The notes under the pieces: model-generated | What the model saw: only the letters and a program-made list of their open reading frames with translations | The model's database searches: none | What the model was told of the DNA's origin: nothing | Made by a program: the position numbers and the translations under genes | Origin: Unio delphinus | Lineage: Eukaryota; Mollusca; Bivalvia; Unionida; Unionidae | Length of the DNA stretch: 64,000 nucleotides | Direction: 5' to 3' | Assembly: GCA_029339505.1 (NCBI GenBank) | Contig: JAQISU010000115.1 | Coordinates: 3,869,001-3,933,000 of the forward strand | Shown here: one piece after another, positions 43,792 to 54,286 of the stretch | How the letters are laid out: each line of letters opens with the position of its first letter | Position numbering within the stretch: position 1 is the first letter of the stretch

Positions 43792-44199
43792 ATGTCAAAT
43801 TTTGATTTACTCGATGCTGCTAAAAAAAACTAGTGATGAAAATATTTAGGTGTTTTTATGAGAGATCAATTACCACAACAACCAAACGACACTGAAACCA
43901 GTATCATTAATCTTGATAACAGCACCAGACCTGGAACCCACTGAGTTACATACGCGATTTATCCACGTGCAATTGTTTATTTCGATTCATATGGGTTAGC
44001 ACCACTTAAAGAATTTATGCGCTATATACAATTAAACACCCCTCGTTGGTATTCCACGCTACCAACACAGAAAATGACTGACCCACCGATATGCGGCTTA
44101 GAAGTATTAAATGTCCTGGACGCTATTTCATCATCAACTAAACCACCCCATGAAACCGTACAGGAATATATGAGTAATCGCTTTTTAGAGAGAGTTTAG
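43792..44199 (+). pseudogene. PRO: Homologue of the adenovirus-type protease
   Basis: Aligns with 5,864-6,292. Frame changes near 43,828. The codon after the catalytic His is TGA. YFDSYG and ICGLEVLNVLDAIS are retained. Confidence 0.85.
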
Positions 44200-45425
44200 A
44201 GTATAATTATTGTTATTTACCGTCTTAGAAATATTACTATAATATTGTTTTTTTTTTGTGATCGAGTTTAAATAAAAATCTAAATAGGAATCACGTAAAA
44301 GATGTTTTAATTCTGCTATAAAAAGGTTATCTGGGATATGGGGCGACTTTTCCATACGAAGTGAGGCGACTTCTCCAACCACTCTGGGGCGACTTCTCCT
44401 GATGCGCTGGGGCGAGTTCTCCATGGGGCGAGTTCTCCCAGGGCGAGTTCTCCATGGGGCGAGTTCTCCGCATACCCCTGGGTACTCGACTGTAGAGAAA
44501 AACATGGGTATTGAAAACATAATGACGAGTACCCGTTCACAAAAATAAGTTGTCGACAACACTAATCAAAATATCATATATCATCAGCAGCACATTGGTC
44601 TGAGTAGTCCAAGTTTAATCTGACCCTTACCACCCCATTTTTGATAGTTGGACATTCATGTTGGGGGGTAGGGTCAGAGCGCATTTCCTATCAAAAAGTT
44701 GGAATTCGCCGAACCCATTTGATGTCGAAATGAGTAGCAGCTTACATGCTGGCCCAGCAAACTTGAACGATCTTTCGTCCAGATATACCAGCATGAAATC
44801 GATAGGAATGATTTATTTTCTCAAAAATCGTGAGCATAGCATTTGTTATGCCTTTAATCTGCTGACAGACGAGACGAAAGTAAATCATTCCTGAAATTTG
44901 TCCCAGATCTGCCTATTTGCATTCTTAGTCACGTGACTACACAGTTCTCGCAACCTATGTCATAGTCACAGATATCGACAATAAGCAAATTTCCAAAAGT
45001 TGTTGTACATATAATTTGGACATATTTTATAGTAGCAACATAAATAAATATAGTCTGTTTTCTCCTCACTAAGCCATACAGAAAATAGAATTCGAGGGGA
45101 AAGTAGAACAAGGTTTGCTATTAAAAGAACATGTTACTGTAGGAAAGTACAAGACTACGGACAAACGTACTCGTATATTGTAGTTATGTAAAGCGGTCTT
45201 TTCTAAAATACGGTCTGTGGGATTAATAGAATGTTAATGTAAACGAGATTTTTGGAAGGTGAATATATCGAAAAAAGCGCATACGTTTACGCGTAACGCG
45301 TAATTTAGTGGAGAAAAAGATTTGTTGCTCAAGGGTTGTACATGTCTTTCATCTTCTAACGAGTACCCGGGTACCCGTGAAATGGCACAACGGGTACCCG
45401 GTTAAGTTTTCCATGGTTTTTGACA
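44200..45425. mobile_element. Insertion replacing most of the fibre-like gene in element 2
   Basis: About 1.2 kb without similarity to element 1. It contains eight short repeats of GGGGCGA(C/G)TTCTCC (44,340-44,470) and GAGTACCC/GGGTACCCG-type sequences near both ends (about 44,482, 44,527 and 45,360-45,400). Only the knob part of the fibre-like gene remains after it. Identity unknown. Confidence 0.5.
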
Positions 45426-45432
45426 GCCCTAG

Positions 45433-45650
45433 TCAAGGGTATTTATCGATTAACACTAGTGTCACTGACTCAATTTAATATTTCATCGACAAGTTCAACC
45501 GGGGTCAACAATAACAATAACATATCAACAATCATCTACAAGGGAACAACTGAACGATTCACAATAACTGCCACCAATAATAATTTGGCTAGGACACCAA
45601 TAACATGGTATGTGGAATTTGTAGCGGATTTGGGTAAACAACTTAATTGA
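45433..45650 (+). pseudogene. C-terminal remnant of the fibre-like gene
   Basis: KGIYRLTLV, a Ser/Thr-rich stretch and TWYVEFVADL align with the end of 6,299-7,228. The coiled-coil part is absent. Confidence 0.8.
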
Positions 45651-45674
45651 AATTGTTCTGTTATTGTAAATAAA

Positions 45675-46230
45675 ATGACAACAACATCACCGATATTGTC
45701 ATCACAACAATATCGCTATGATCAAGTCAGAGAATTTCAAACTCTAAACACTCACCGAAGAGTACCAAGTAAGAATAAAAAAATATCGGAGAAAGATTAC
45801 CATCGTTGACGTTACCGTGTACTCGGTATCAGGTGTAATTACCGGAGCTGGTATAATACTATCTGTAGTAACAATGGTTTCCCTGATAGCTGTTCCACTT
45901 TGTATATCAGTGGCGACAATCACTGGAATAATTTCAATAATAGCAAAAAAAATATCATCATGCAGCCAGCGCCAACTACAAGACTACATAGTCAAATTCC
46001 ATATTGTATCAAACGCGTACTCGCAATTATCCTCGATTATATCATCCTCCCTCGATGACACATTAATATCCAATAGTGAGTTTTCCGCGATGGAATGTGT
46101 TTATGATTCTGCGATGTCAAAATTAGAAAAACAACACGAATATAATGGCAACATTGCAAGAACTACTTCAACGAATAGTGGAAAATACCACCCAGGTGAA
46201 AACCACCATGATCTCATAACCTCAACCAAT
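45675..46230 (+). pseudogene. Homologue of the membrane-active 214-aa protein
   Basis: Frameshift near 45,750. The hydrophobic hairpin and SSLDDTLISNSEFSAM are conserved. The frame then slides into that of the next gene because of a small indel near 46,210. Confidence 0.8.
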
Positions 46231-47561
46231 CCTGAAATCAGTGTGAATTTCCCCACTGCGATTCCTGTGAAGGAGATAGCGCTAGCAAAATTACGAGTAT
46301 ACCACTGTTGGCCAAATATTAGATCACAACCATTTTGTGCTCAGCAACCAAATAATTCCCTGGTAAAAATAAACCAGACTGACCTCCAGACTGGAATGTT
46401 GTTTCCTTACCATCTGGGTCTTACCAAATCAAACAGATTAATACTGAATTACAGCATAGAATAAAATCCATTACAGGGAAAGAATAAAAAAAATCGCTAT
46501 AACAGTTCATGAACCAACACTATCATCCGCGATTGAAATAAACTCATCTGGGTATGCCGTAGATATACATCAGAGTTCTATAAAAACTATCCTGGGATGG
46601 CCTGAAATCCCACCTCGGATATCTTATCAAATACCCGAACCTAAAAAATCTGATTATGTCACGGATATACAATCATACCACGAAATCACCAAATCATATC
46701 GAAATAATTTATTTGCTATAAAAAATGCAAAATTAACTGATAGATTTACATTTCTTGATAACAATACCATGCAATGGGATTTTGTTTTTGAAAAAAAAAA
46801 TTGATTCATTCATTACCATTGCATTTACTCTAACTAATATCGTTGATTATTTTAGAGAAATTTATCAATTACATAAAACACAACTAGAAAAACTACGACG
46901 GAGTTTCCAAGAGCATCCCTCTGATATAACAAGACCACGTGATGAAATTATAGCACATATTAGGATATTAAATCAGCTTGTATCTGACATGGAATATATC
47001 AACAAATGAATAGTTCAAGTAATAATTAATGATAAGAACGGAGATAAACAAAAAAATTTAACTGCATATAATATAACAGAAACCGATTTACCCGATTTCA
47101 AATTTCCTGAGTATAACCCACATGAACTAAAAAAATCTGTTAATGATCTTATATAGGAAAACTTTTCTCTGATACTCACCACATGGAAGAAAATAATACA
47201 ACCACAAACAACCATCCTCAAACATAATAGTGATCCAGATGGTAGTGGTAGGCATATTGCTCCTCAAAACGTAAATATATCCTCGGTGATTGCGGTAAAT
47301 CTAGTATGTGATGTCATTGACATAAGTTACCAGATAAATCTCGAAAGATCAAATCAAGCCCAACAGGGGTATATTTTATATTCATTTGAACCAACAGCTC
47401 CACCCGGATTTCTAATAATTGAGGAACCAACAAATCCAGTATATATGAGATGTCATAATAATTCATTAACAAGAATTAATTTTAAACTAACTGATCAATC
47501 CAATAATTTGATTGATTTACAAGGAGAGATTTTACAAATTAGTCTGTATGTGAAATCGTAA
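46146..47561 (+). pseudogene. Homologue of the 450-aa conserved virion protein
   Basis: Conserved start (M.T..ELLQ.IVENT) and C-terminus (LERSNQAQQGYILYSF, LTDQSNNLIDLQGEI). Frameshifts and stops throughout the middle. The stop codon lies inside a perfect hairpin (47,550-47,571). Confidence 0.8.
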
Positions 47562-47571
47562 AGGATTTCAC
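47550..47571. terminator. Stop-overlapping hairpin GTGAAATC-GTAAAG-GATTTCAC
   Basis: Perfect 8-bp stem with a 6-nt loop that contains the TAA stop. It marks the border of the right terminal repeat. Confidence 0.45.
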
Positions 47572-47759
47572 CATAGCAATTTTGATTTGTCTCCATAACA
47601 GCCTTATTTTGTGAGAAACCGAAACCATTCATCCTTCTCTCTGGAGACTGTATCTGGATTTGTCTGTATAAAATAGTTTCGGTTTGAAATCCTTTAGGAT
47701 TTTGTCTGAAATAGTTTTGGTTTGTCTGAAATAGTTTCGGTTTGTTCACCCTCCTTGCT
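47571..47759 (-). repeat. Right terminal inverted repeat of element 2
   Basis: Reverse complement of 30,978-31,176 with a few differences. It has two to three copies of the CCGAAACTATTTCAGAC unit and the same terminal AGCAAGGAGGGTGAAC. It starts immediately after the last virion gene and its stop-overlapping hairpin. Confidence 0.9.
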
Positions 47760-50700
47760 GTTATGTGCAAGCATATTTTCAGACAGGTATTACAATATAA
47801 CTTTAGTGCATTGAAAAATTCATATAAGGCCAATAAGTAGCTAATTTAGTTTTGGTTTCTCAAGAACACTTTGACCAAAATGTGCATGCTGTGGAACACC
47901 AGCAGTACACACTTTCTGACAGGTGTCACATGTCTTGTTTGCAAGAAAATTCAAAAAGACGTCATGTAATAAGTTCAAATAGGCGTAGCATGAACATATA
48001 AACGTGTTACTAAAATTTGCCCAAAAAAAAGTTGAGAATTACAGCAATTAGTATTTCTAATTCAGTACCCACGAATGTCGTTCTAGTCCATTTTTTGAAA
48101 CTTTTGGTGGTGGTAGAAGAGTTATATTGATGCATTGATTGTAGGGATTTACAGGTAATTGTTTAATCTTGAGAATATGAGCTCAGAGAGTGGTAGTCTA
48201 TGTGTATTTTGAGTAATAAGGCCTTGGTGATGATCCAGAACTGAAAAATGTGTTCTGTTTTCAGTGTAGCCTCTCAAAGAAATGCCGATGAACCTTAGAC
48301 AAGAACTTCACCGTGAAAATCATCTTTGAAGGTATTTTAGATTAAAATATGATTTCTATTGATTGTCACACAATGGAAAGGTCAGTACTGAAAAATATAT
48401 GCAGAGAGTATATAGTAAAATTACTTGGCATGTATGTCTTGCCTGGGCAGTACATGTACTTGTTAAACTTTAATAAATTGCTATAACAGTTTTATTATTA
48501 ATGATAGACACATGAAATTTGAATATGTTATAAATATTGAATTTGAAAAATAAAAATGAAACCAAAAATATCTTTTTTATTTAAAAACTTGAAATACAAT
48601 TTAAAACAAATAAAACTAGAAATAAAAGTTCCCCCTATAATTCACATATATGTTTTTTTAATGATATCAGCATGTTTATAATCCTACACCATATACAAGC
48701 TCCAATGATATTTGTCAAATTTTCTCAGAGAAAATATCTTTTCAGTCTAAATAAGATCTTCATTTGAAATATGCTTAGACAAAATTCTATTTTGTATTGG
48801 TCATTCAAACTATTTATTAGCGGTCCAAGCAGTTAATTTATGTGTTTATGATGGGAGTAGGTTCTAGGATAAAGCTTTCATCTCTGTCCTCTCACTAAAT
48901 ACCATGTAACTATGTTTATTATTGATAAGAACTTCACTGTGAAGTCATCTTTGAAGGTATTTAATATTAACATTTGATTTTGTATTGATTGTCACACAGT
49001 GGAATGGTAGGTACTGAGAAATAACTGTAGATAGCATATAGTAAAATTAATTGTGATGTGTGTCCATAAACGATCCATTAATTGAAATCAAAGAAACTTC
49101 ACAAACACTTTACGGCTATTGCACTTAAAATCATTGAAGTTTCATATTGGTTATTGATTGCGCTACAAAAGTATGATAATATTATGGCAGTGCAGAAGCT
49201 ACTAGTACTACCATGGAATTCAAGTTTCTGAAATTTTCAAAACGATCACAATCATAAATTAAAATGTGTTTTTATCAACTTAGTGTGATTACATTGCGAA
49301 TTTAATTCATCAAGAGTTTATATTGGATGTTAATTGTAAAGAACCAATTAAAATAAACTTAACAAACGGTGTAATGGAACACCCTTGAATGGGGTGCATA
49401 TAAACACCAGAATGCCTGAGCACAATAGAACACCTGAACGCACATGATTTCTGAATGTCCGTCTGTTGATGTCACCTTTTTACTGTCTGCAAGAAAGAAT
49501 CGTCTGAATTTTGTGTAGAGTTTATCACCAGTCCCAATTAAATTATTAATGCACTTCTCAAATCTTTAAACTGTCCGTCCACCAAGTCATTTAAATGGGA
49601 TACAAATTCTGTCAGTGGCTTCGATTTCCACTCTACAATCTGCTTTAACACGTGGTTAAGAGACTCAAAGGGTTGTAAATTTCACAATTTTTAGCTATGG
49701 TGTATTGCGTTCCGGCGCTTCTCTGCAATGCAATTAATGGTATTACGGTACCAATTGTTTTTACATAGACCTCAATGCTAATGTTTTGTGAAATAAATAT
49801 ACTTTCTATCCTACTTCAGCGTGCATGTCACACACTGTCATAGAGAACAATTTTAGATTGTCAATTTTAGATTGCATATAAGAGAGATAACTCTGCTGGA
49901 ACTAGACAGGGTTATGAGTTGTCTAGTCACAACATACTTAGTTTCAGTCATGTGTATCACATTTTCAAAAAATTATAAAAAGAAATACAAAATATGATTT
50001 ATATAGGAATTAGCATAAATTCACATGTTGCCAAGAGGTTAAACTTTTTTTTAAACCTATCAGAAAGTACAACTCTTACATAATCAACCAATCATAGCTT
50101 GTGTTGTTCTTTATTTCTGATTGCAATATTCCCTACACTTTAAGCTCCACCCACCTGGACCTGTGCAGTTGGTACCCTTATACCTATAGCAAACCTTTAT
50201 TTTTCCAATAATCTGTGAAATAGCTTGGGACTATATAAGTAATAAATGTACCTAGTCTCGCTTGTCAAAAACAATTTTATGAAGTACTAAGCTATGTTCT
50301 ATATGATTGTGTATAGAAATGTTATTGAGCTGTTTGAACTCTTGTTTTCATATTTTTGCTTCACTATCAAACTCATCGTTTGAAATCAAATGAATTCTTT
50401 TAACTATCAGTTGTGTCTTATTCATATTAGCACTTATCTAGCTTCACTTTGGTGATAAAACTGATAGGGGATAAATCACATTATGTCATATTGTGTAATA
50501 GAAAGGTCATAGGTCAATGCACTAGTTAGCATGCACCAGTTCTCATAAACACAGAAAGGAACTACAGGGTCAGGTGGACATGACCCAATCTAATTATAAA
50601 GTATAAGCTTTGAACACTTTACACTGTTTGGGGATACATGAGGTCACTAACCCCCAGTCCTCACACAAAGGTCAAGCTACCCAGCCTCTTTGTCATACAA

Positions 50701-50929
50701 ATAGAAAGCTTCCCTCCTTTGTGTAGTGAATACAATTGATGCAATAAGCCAATCTGACACCAAATAAAGTAGATAACAGCTTTCTAAGTGGTTATGTTGG
50801 ATTTGGGGACTAAAATACAGAAAAAAGCCAAAGTTTAACAATGACTATAGTGAGTATATCCCTACACCTGTATATCCCTATCCCTACACCCACCTGGACT
50901 TGCGCAATTGGTACCGTTATAGGACACAC
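47760..50929. other. Gene-free region with a diverged 125-bp duplication
   Basis: No gene seen. Two diverged copies of a segment (ATCTTTGAAGGTATTT, TTGATTGTCACACA, then ATATAGTAAAATTA) lie at about 48,304-48,427 and 48,930-49,052. The rest is AT-rich with no recognised feature. Confidence 0.55.
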
Positions 50930-51394
50930 GGTACTAATTATACGGAAGAGCTGTGAACCAGTCTAAAAATGGGTGAAGAAATAAAAGAGTATATACGGCT
51001 TTGGTGGTCCATAATTGGTTAATAATGAAAATTAAAATTTTATTAAAAATATTTTTTGAGAGCTTATCCTATCTGTAATTTAAAAAAAATATAGACAAAA
51101 TTCTATTGATGCAATTGAAGTAAATTTAGAGGCTTCACCTATTAGTACTCAATAATGAAAGTAGCACCTGATTCATTTGGTGCAGAATCAATAACATGTG
51201 CTTCCTGCCAATTTATGTCAACAACATGCCGCACGTCCTATGTTTTTCTACATTTAAAAACTTACATCAAGGTTAGTTGTGCATGGAAAAATATAGGTCT
51301 GATCATCAGCACCCAGAAATGTTAAGTTATTGAATTTTGAATATGACAGTGTTTCCATATGTTTACCATTGGAGTTGAATTAGTACCGTGTGTG
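50930..51394. mobile_element. MITE-like element, copy 2
   Basis: Near-identical to 9,424-9,900. The left end is intact (TAGGACACACGG). The right end lacks the last few bases (GTGTGTGG instead of GTGTGTCC). It lies about 1.1 kb left of element 3. Confidence 0.8.
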
Positions 51395-51819
51395 GACATC
51401 AAATGGAGGTTGTTATTTTAGGGAGGAAAGAGTTGCGTCCCTTGTTGGTCCACGCTATTTCAATGATCTTCCATGATCTTTCAATGGTCTCTACTATAGC
51501 CGGTTGTGTACTGCAAAATGGTGTTACGCTCTAATATTAATACATAAATGTGCTAGGTTTTCTACCTTTACACTCTAAAATATTCAGATTTAATTCCACT
51601 GTCGTATTTGCTAGTTGACCCAATGTGGGAAAACGAAAGTAACATAACACTGACTGTTTGGTTTGTCTATCAAAGCTGACTTTGAATAAAATAATTGAAA
51701 TATTCTCTGTTAGTTTCTCTGTTAGTTTCAAATATTTCGTAAACAACCATATACCAAATGGCATGCTTTATATTTGACCTTCGTTAAATCACAGAAATAA
51801 GCCATTTAATATGACAAGC

Positions 51820-51890
51820 ATTTTCCACGTAAAAGTTTGGAAACCTTTTTAGCACATTGATCAAGAAGATGACTTACGTGATATTTATGG
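51820..51890 (-). pseudogene. Possible BTB-family fragment
   Basis: The minus strand reads TELAHKYHVSHLLDQCAKKV, which resembles the helical segment linking BTB and BACK domains in animal BTB proteins (compare AHRYQVGYLLNLCSDKL at 19.8 kb). No flanking BTB or BACK domain is seen. Very likely an exon remnant. Confidence 0.4.
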
Positions 51891-52494
51891 GCAAGTTCTG
51901 TAACCAGTATAAAAAAGTCAAACTTTCGTGTAGAGACAGCAGAAACATACAGATCAATTTTGTTACCGAAATCCAAAACACTCTTCACCCTGGGCACTGG
52001 GTATGTGCTTCTGCTAACTAGTGGTTTACGATTCAACACCGAAATACACTGAAAAAACCGAAATACACCGAAATACACATGCATTTACATGTTCTCTTAG
52101 TATATATCGATTTCCACTCACACATTATTTTTGTTTTAATTTGTATAATAATATAAAGCAAAATAAAATATGATATATTTTATTTTTATATAAATTATTT
52201 ATTTTTTCATAGTTATGCACGTGTCAATTGCTCGTACTTTATTGGATAGGTTGATCATTCCGGATGTTTGTTAGTAATGAAAACGACTGATCGTTCCGGA
52301 ACGCATGTAATCCGTGTAAGCCAACTTAATTCACTTTGTTTAAAGTCGCATAATTCATGTTCTAATTGACTGCACTGCACATATATTTATAGTACTAATA
52401 TTAGTACCCATACTCGTATCTCAACCACAACAACAAATCAAGTTGAGGCTACGACATCGTAGCTAAACCAATGTGAGTAGTAATATGGGGCACT

Positions 52495-52770
52495 CTAGCG
52501 TCAAGGGAAAATCCAGTCAAAAACAGCTTGGGCTAATCTAGCGTCAAGGGGAATTTAACATGGTGGGCCTATCTAGCGTCAAGGGGAATTTAACATGGGA
52601 ACTATTTGGGCCTATCTAGCGTCAAGGGAAATTGAACATGGTGGGCCTATATAGCGTCAAGGGGAATTGAACATGGTGGGCCTATCTAGCGTCAAGGGGA
52701 ATTGAACATGGGAACTATTTGGGCCTATTTAGCCTCAAGGGACATGGAACATGGGGAATATGATTGGTAT
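52495..52770. repeat. Tandem repeats at the left end of element 3
   Basis: About eight units contain TCTAGCGTCAAGGG, spaced about 35-50 bp apart, with the linkers GAA(C/T)TTAACATGG or GAATTGAACATGG and sometimes GGAACTATTTGGGCC. Probably part of the terminal repeat. The other end cannot be compared here. Confidence 0.7.
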
Positions 52771-52842
52771 AGGGAAACTGTCTAGGGACAAGGGAAAAAA
52801 AGGGTGGCAATGAAAGCTACTATCTTTTCGAGACTTATGAGT

Positions 52843-52858
52843 GGCCCTGAAAAGGGCC
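52843..52858 (-). terminator. Histone-type mRNA 3' stem-loop (minus strand)
   Basis: On the minus strand GGCCCT-TTTC-AGGGCC, followed by AC. This is the canonical 6-bp stem and 4-nt loop bound by SLBP in replication-dependent histone mRNAs. It starts 27 nt after the stop of the 77-aa gene. Fourteen to twenty-five nt further is CTCGAAAAGATAG, a purine-rich segment in the position of the U7 snRNA-binding histone downstream element. Confidence 0.85.
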
Positions 52859-52885
52859 GTTAGGTGTAATGTTAACGTTGTCTTG

Positions 52886-53119
52886 TTAACACAGAGGACA
52901 TCTCACAGATCTTCTTCTCTTCCTTAAACTTCTCCTTACTGTGGGTCCATAGAAGAGAACTCTCTTCAAGCAACCTTGTCTTTCCACATAGACTCTTCTC
53001 TTCCAATAGGCTGTCTCCGTCCTATGAATGACACTCCATGATGATCTGACATACATGGGTATGTCAGTCCTAAACAGCATACTTGACACAAGGGTTGACG
53101 ATTCAACATTAGTCCACAT
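52886..53119 (-). CDS. Small basic protein (77 aa) with histone-type mRNA end, function unknown
   Basis: 77 residues with a strongly basic C-terminal half (VRRSLRKRRRSVRC) and a final CPLC. No known domain, and it is not a histone. The start is the first ATG after a TATA box (TATAAATA, minus strand, 53,163-53,170), about 45 nt upstream. The gene is divergent from 53,338-53,976, with which it shares a promoter. No AATAAA follows; instead a perfect histone stem-loop lies 27 nt after the stop. The promoter and 3' signal together make this a real gene despite its size. Confidence 0.65.
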   Translation of the reverse strand: MWTNVESSTLVSSMLFRTDIPMYVRSSWSVIHRTETAYWKRRVYVERQGCLKRVLFYGPTVRRSLRKRRRSVRCPLC

Positions 53120-53337
53120 CTTCTGATGAGAACAGGTGAATCGAATGCCGTGTACTGCGGTTATTTATAGGGGAAGAGCGGATTGAAACGGATTGAGTGT
53201 ATCCACCAATCCAAACGTGCGCTACAAAAGTCAGACACAGCCATCCAATCGGAAGAGAGCAGTCTGTGACGTCACCTTTTCTATATAGAGGTACTAGCGC
53301 CTGTGCGCAGTCAATCGATTCAAGAGAGTTGTCAATC
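53120..53337. promoter_or_regulatory. Divergent promoter with two TATA boxes, two CCAAT motifs and a CRE
   Basis: Leftward TATA: TATAAATA on the minus strand at 53,163-53,170. Rightward TATA: TATATAG at 53,283-53,289. Between them are CCAAT at about 53,206 and 53,245 and the CRE TGACGTCA at 53,267-53,274. The layout recalls divergent histone gene promoters. The rightward ATG (53,338, context CATGG) lies about 50 nt beyond its TATA box. Confidence 0.65.
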
Positions 53338-53976
53338 ATGGCGGACCCTAAGAAGACAATGAATTGGAGTGAGACAGGAGTAGAGACAGCAAGTCATGGA
53401 CCAACAGTGACTACTAAAGTCATGACAAATCTACATCCAGAAGAAGTTGATTTTAACTGGGATATTGTGGATTTTTTAACATCGCAAGAATTTATTCCGG
53501 AACCTTCGTTGCCTTCTGTATCTTCTTATGGACACGTCGATGATTTTAAGCAGAGACAAAAAGAAGCATTGGAGCGATTTTTACAACAACAGAAAGTAGA
53601 AGAACAAGCTTTTCTTATGCAACAGCAGGAAGAAGAAGAAGCAAGAAGAAAACACCAGGAAGAAACAGTAGCAGCAACGGAGAAGAATGAAGACCAAGGA
53701 CAGAAAGAAAATAGTGAAAATCAAACGGTTACGACGGTACTTTTAGATATTTTAGCTGAGTTAAAGAGTCTGAAACAAATGTATCAGACTTCTTTATCAC
53801 GACCGAAGAGAAAAAGACCTTCTCGAGCGAAACAACCCGATCTCTCTGTGACTACGTCTACCTTACCACCGTTAGTGATTTCTACCAAATCATTGACAGG
53901 AACCACCAGTCCCGAAGTAGGCCTTGGCCGTGGCAAAGGCTTAAGACAGCTCAAGAGGATTTCATCCCGTTTCTGA
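53338..53976 (+). CDS. Coiled-coil nuclear protein (212 aa) with histone-type mRNA end, function unknown
   Basis: Residues about 75-130 are a Q/E-rich coiled coil (for example RFLQQQKVEEQAFLMQQQEE). A leucine-rich helix (LLDILAELKSL) follows, then a probable nuclear localisation signal (RPKRKRPSRAKQ) and a basic tail (GRGKGLRQLKRISSRF). Residues 36-56 are hydrophobic/acidic (NWDIVDFLTSQEF), like a short activation or binding motif. No family recognised. The ATG at 53,338 is the first after the TATA box and has a good context. The stop is followed after 33 nt by a perfect histone stem-loop (54,010-54,025). A regulatory early protein is a reasonable guess only. Confidence 0.75.
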   Translation: MADPKKTMNWSETGVETASHGPTVTTKVMTNLHPEEVDFNWDIVDFLTSQEFIPEPSLPSVSSYGHVDDFKQRQKEALERFLQQQKVEEQAFLMQQQEEEEARRKHQEETVAATEKNEDQGQKENSENQTVTTVLLDILAELKSLKQMYQTSLSRPKRKRPSRAKQPDLSVTTSTLPPLVISTKSLTGTTSPEVGLGRGKGLRQLKRISSRF

Positions 53977-54009
53977 GTTTGTTTTGTTTTAAATACACAA
54001 AACACCAAC

Positions 54010-54025
54010 GGTCCTTTTCAGGACC
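54010..54025 (+). terminator. Histone-type mRNA 3' stem-loop (plus strand)
   Basis: GGTCCT-TTTC-AGGACC, preceded by CACCAAC and followed by ACTCC, close to the consensus flanks of histone mRNA ends. Starting 11 nt after the stem is TTTCGAAAAGAAATA, a purine-rich histone-downstream-element-like stretch. It shares TCGAAAAGA with the minus-strand stem-loop at 52.84 kb. Confidence 0.9.
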
Positions 54026-54286
54026 ACTCCAATTATTTCGAAAAGAAATACTATGTCAATTGCCTATTTCAATGAAAACTCAAAAGTCCTTTATGTTTTT
54101 AAAAACCCATGATGTACGTGTGAGTGAATGAATGTGTGAGTGTAGGTAATTATACTATCAAATCAAAACCAAGAGACACTTACGTTTTTTCTCTTTAGTT
54201 TATTCTAGTACAAACGTCACAATTCAATATCACAACATAACATAACACAAGACCACTTTAAAAAAGTTCATAGGTTTTCTTCTGTT

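Larger units (their letters stand above)
30978..47759. mobile_element. Polinton/Maverick-type element 2, complete but decayed (16.8 kb)
   Basis: Bounded by terminal inverted repeats of about 190-200 bp beginning AGCAAG then AGGGTGAACA. It contains ATPase, integrase, protein-primed PolB, an adenovirus-type protease and a capsid-like gene, the hallmark set of Polintons, plus PLA2, helicase and HNH genes. Most genes carry stops and frameshifts and there are two insertions (about 35.82-36.72 and 44.2-45.42 kb). Flanking hexamers (TTTAGC left, GTTATG right) do not match, so the 6-bp target duplication typical of Polintons is not recognised. Confidence 0.85.

Noticed and set aside
30972..47765. 6-bp target-site duplication of element 2
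   Set aside because: Flanking hexamers TTTAGC and GTTATG do not match under any placement of the ends I tried.
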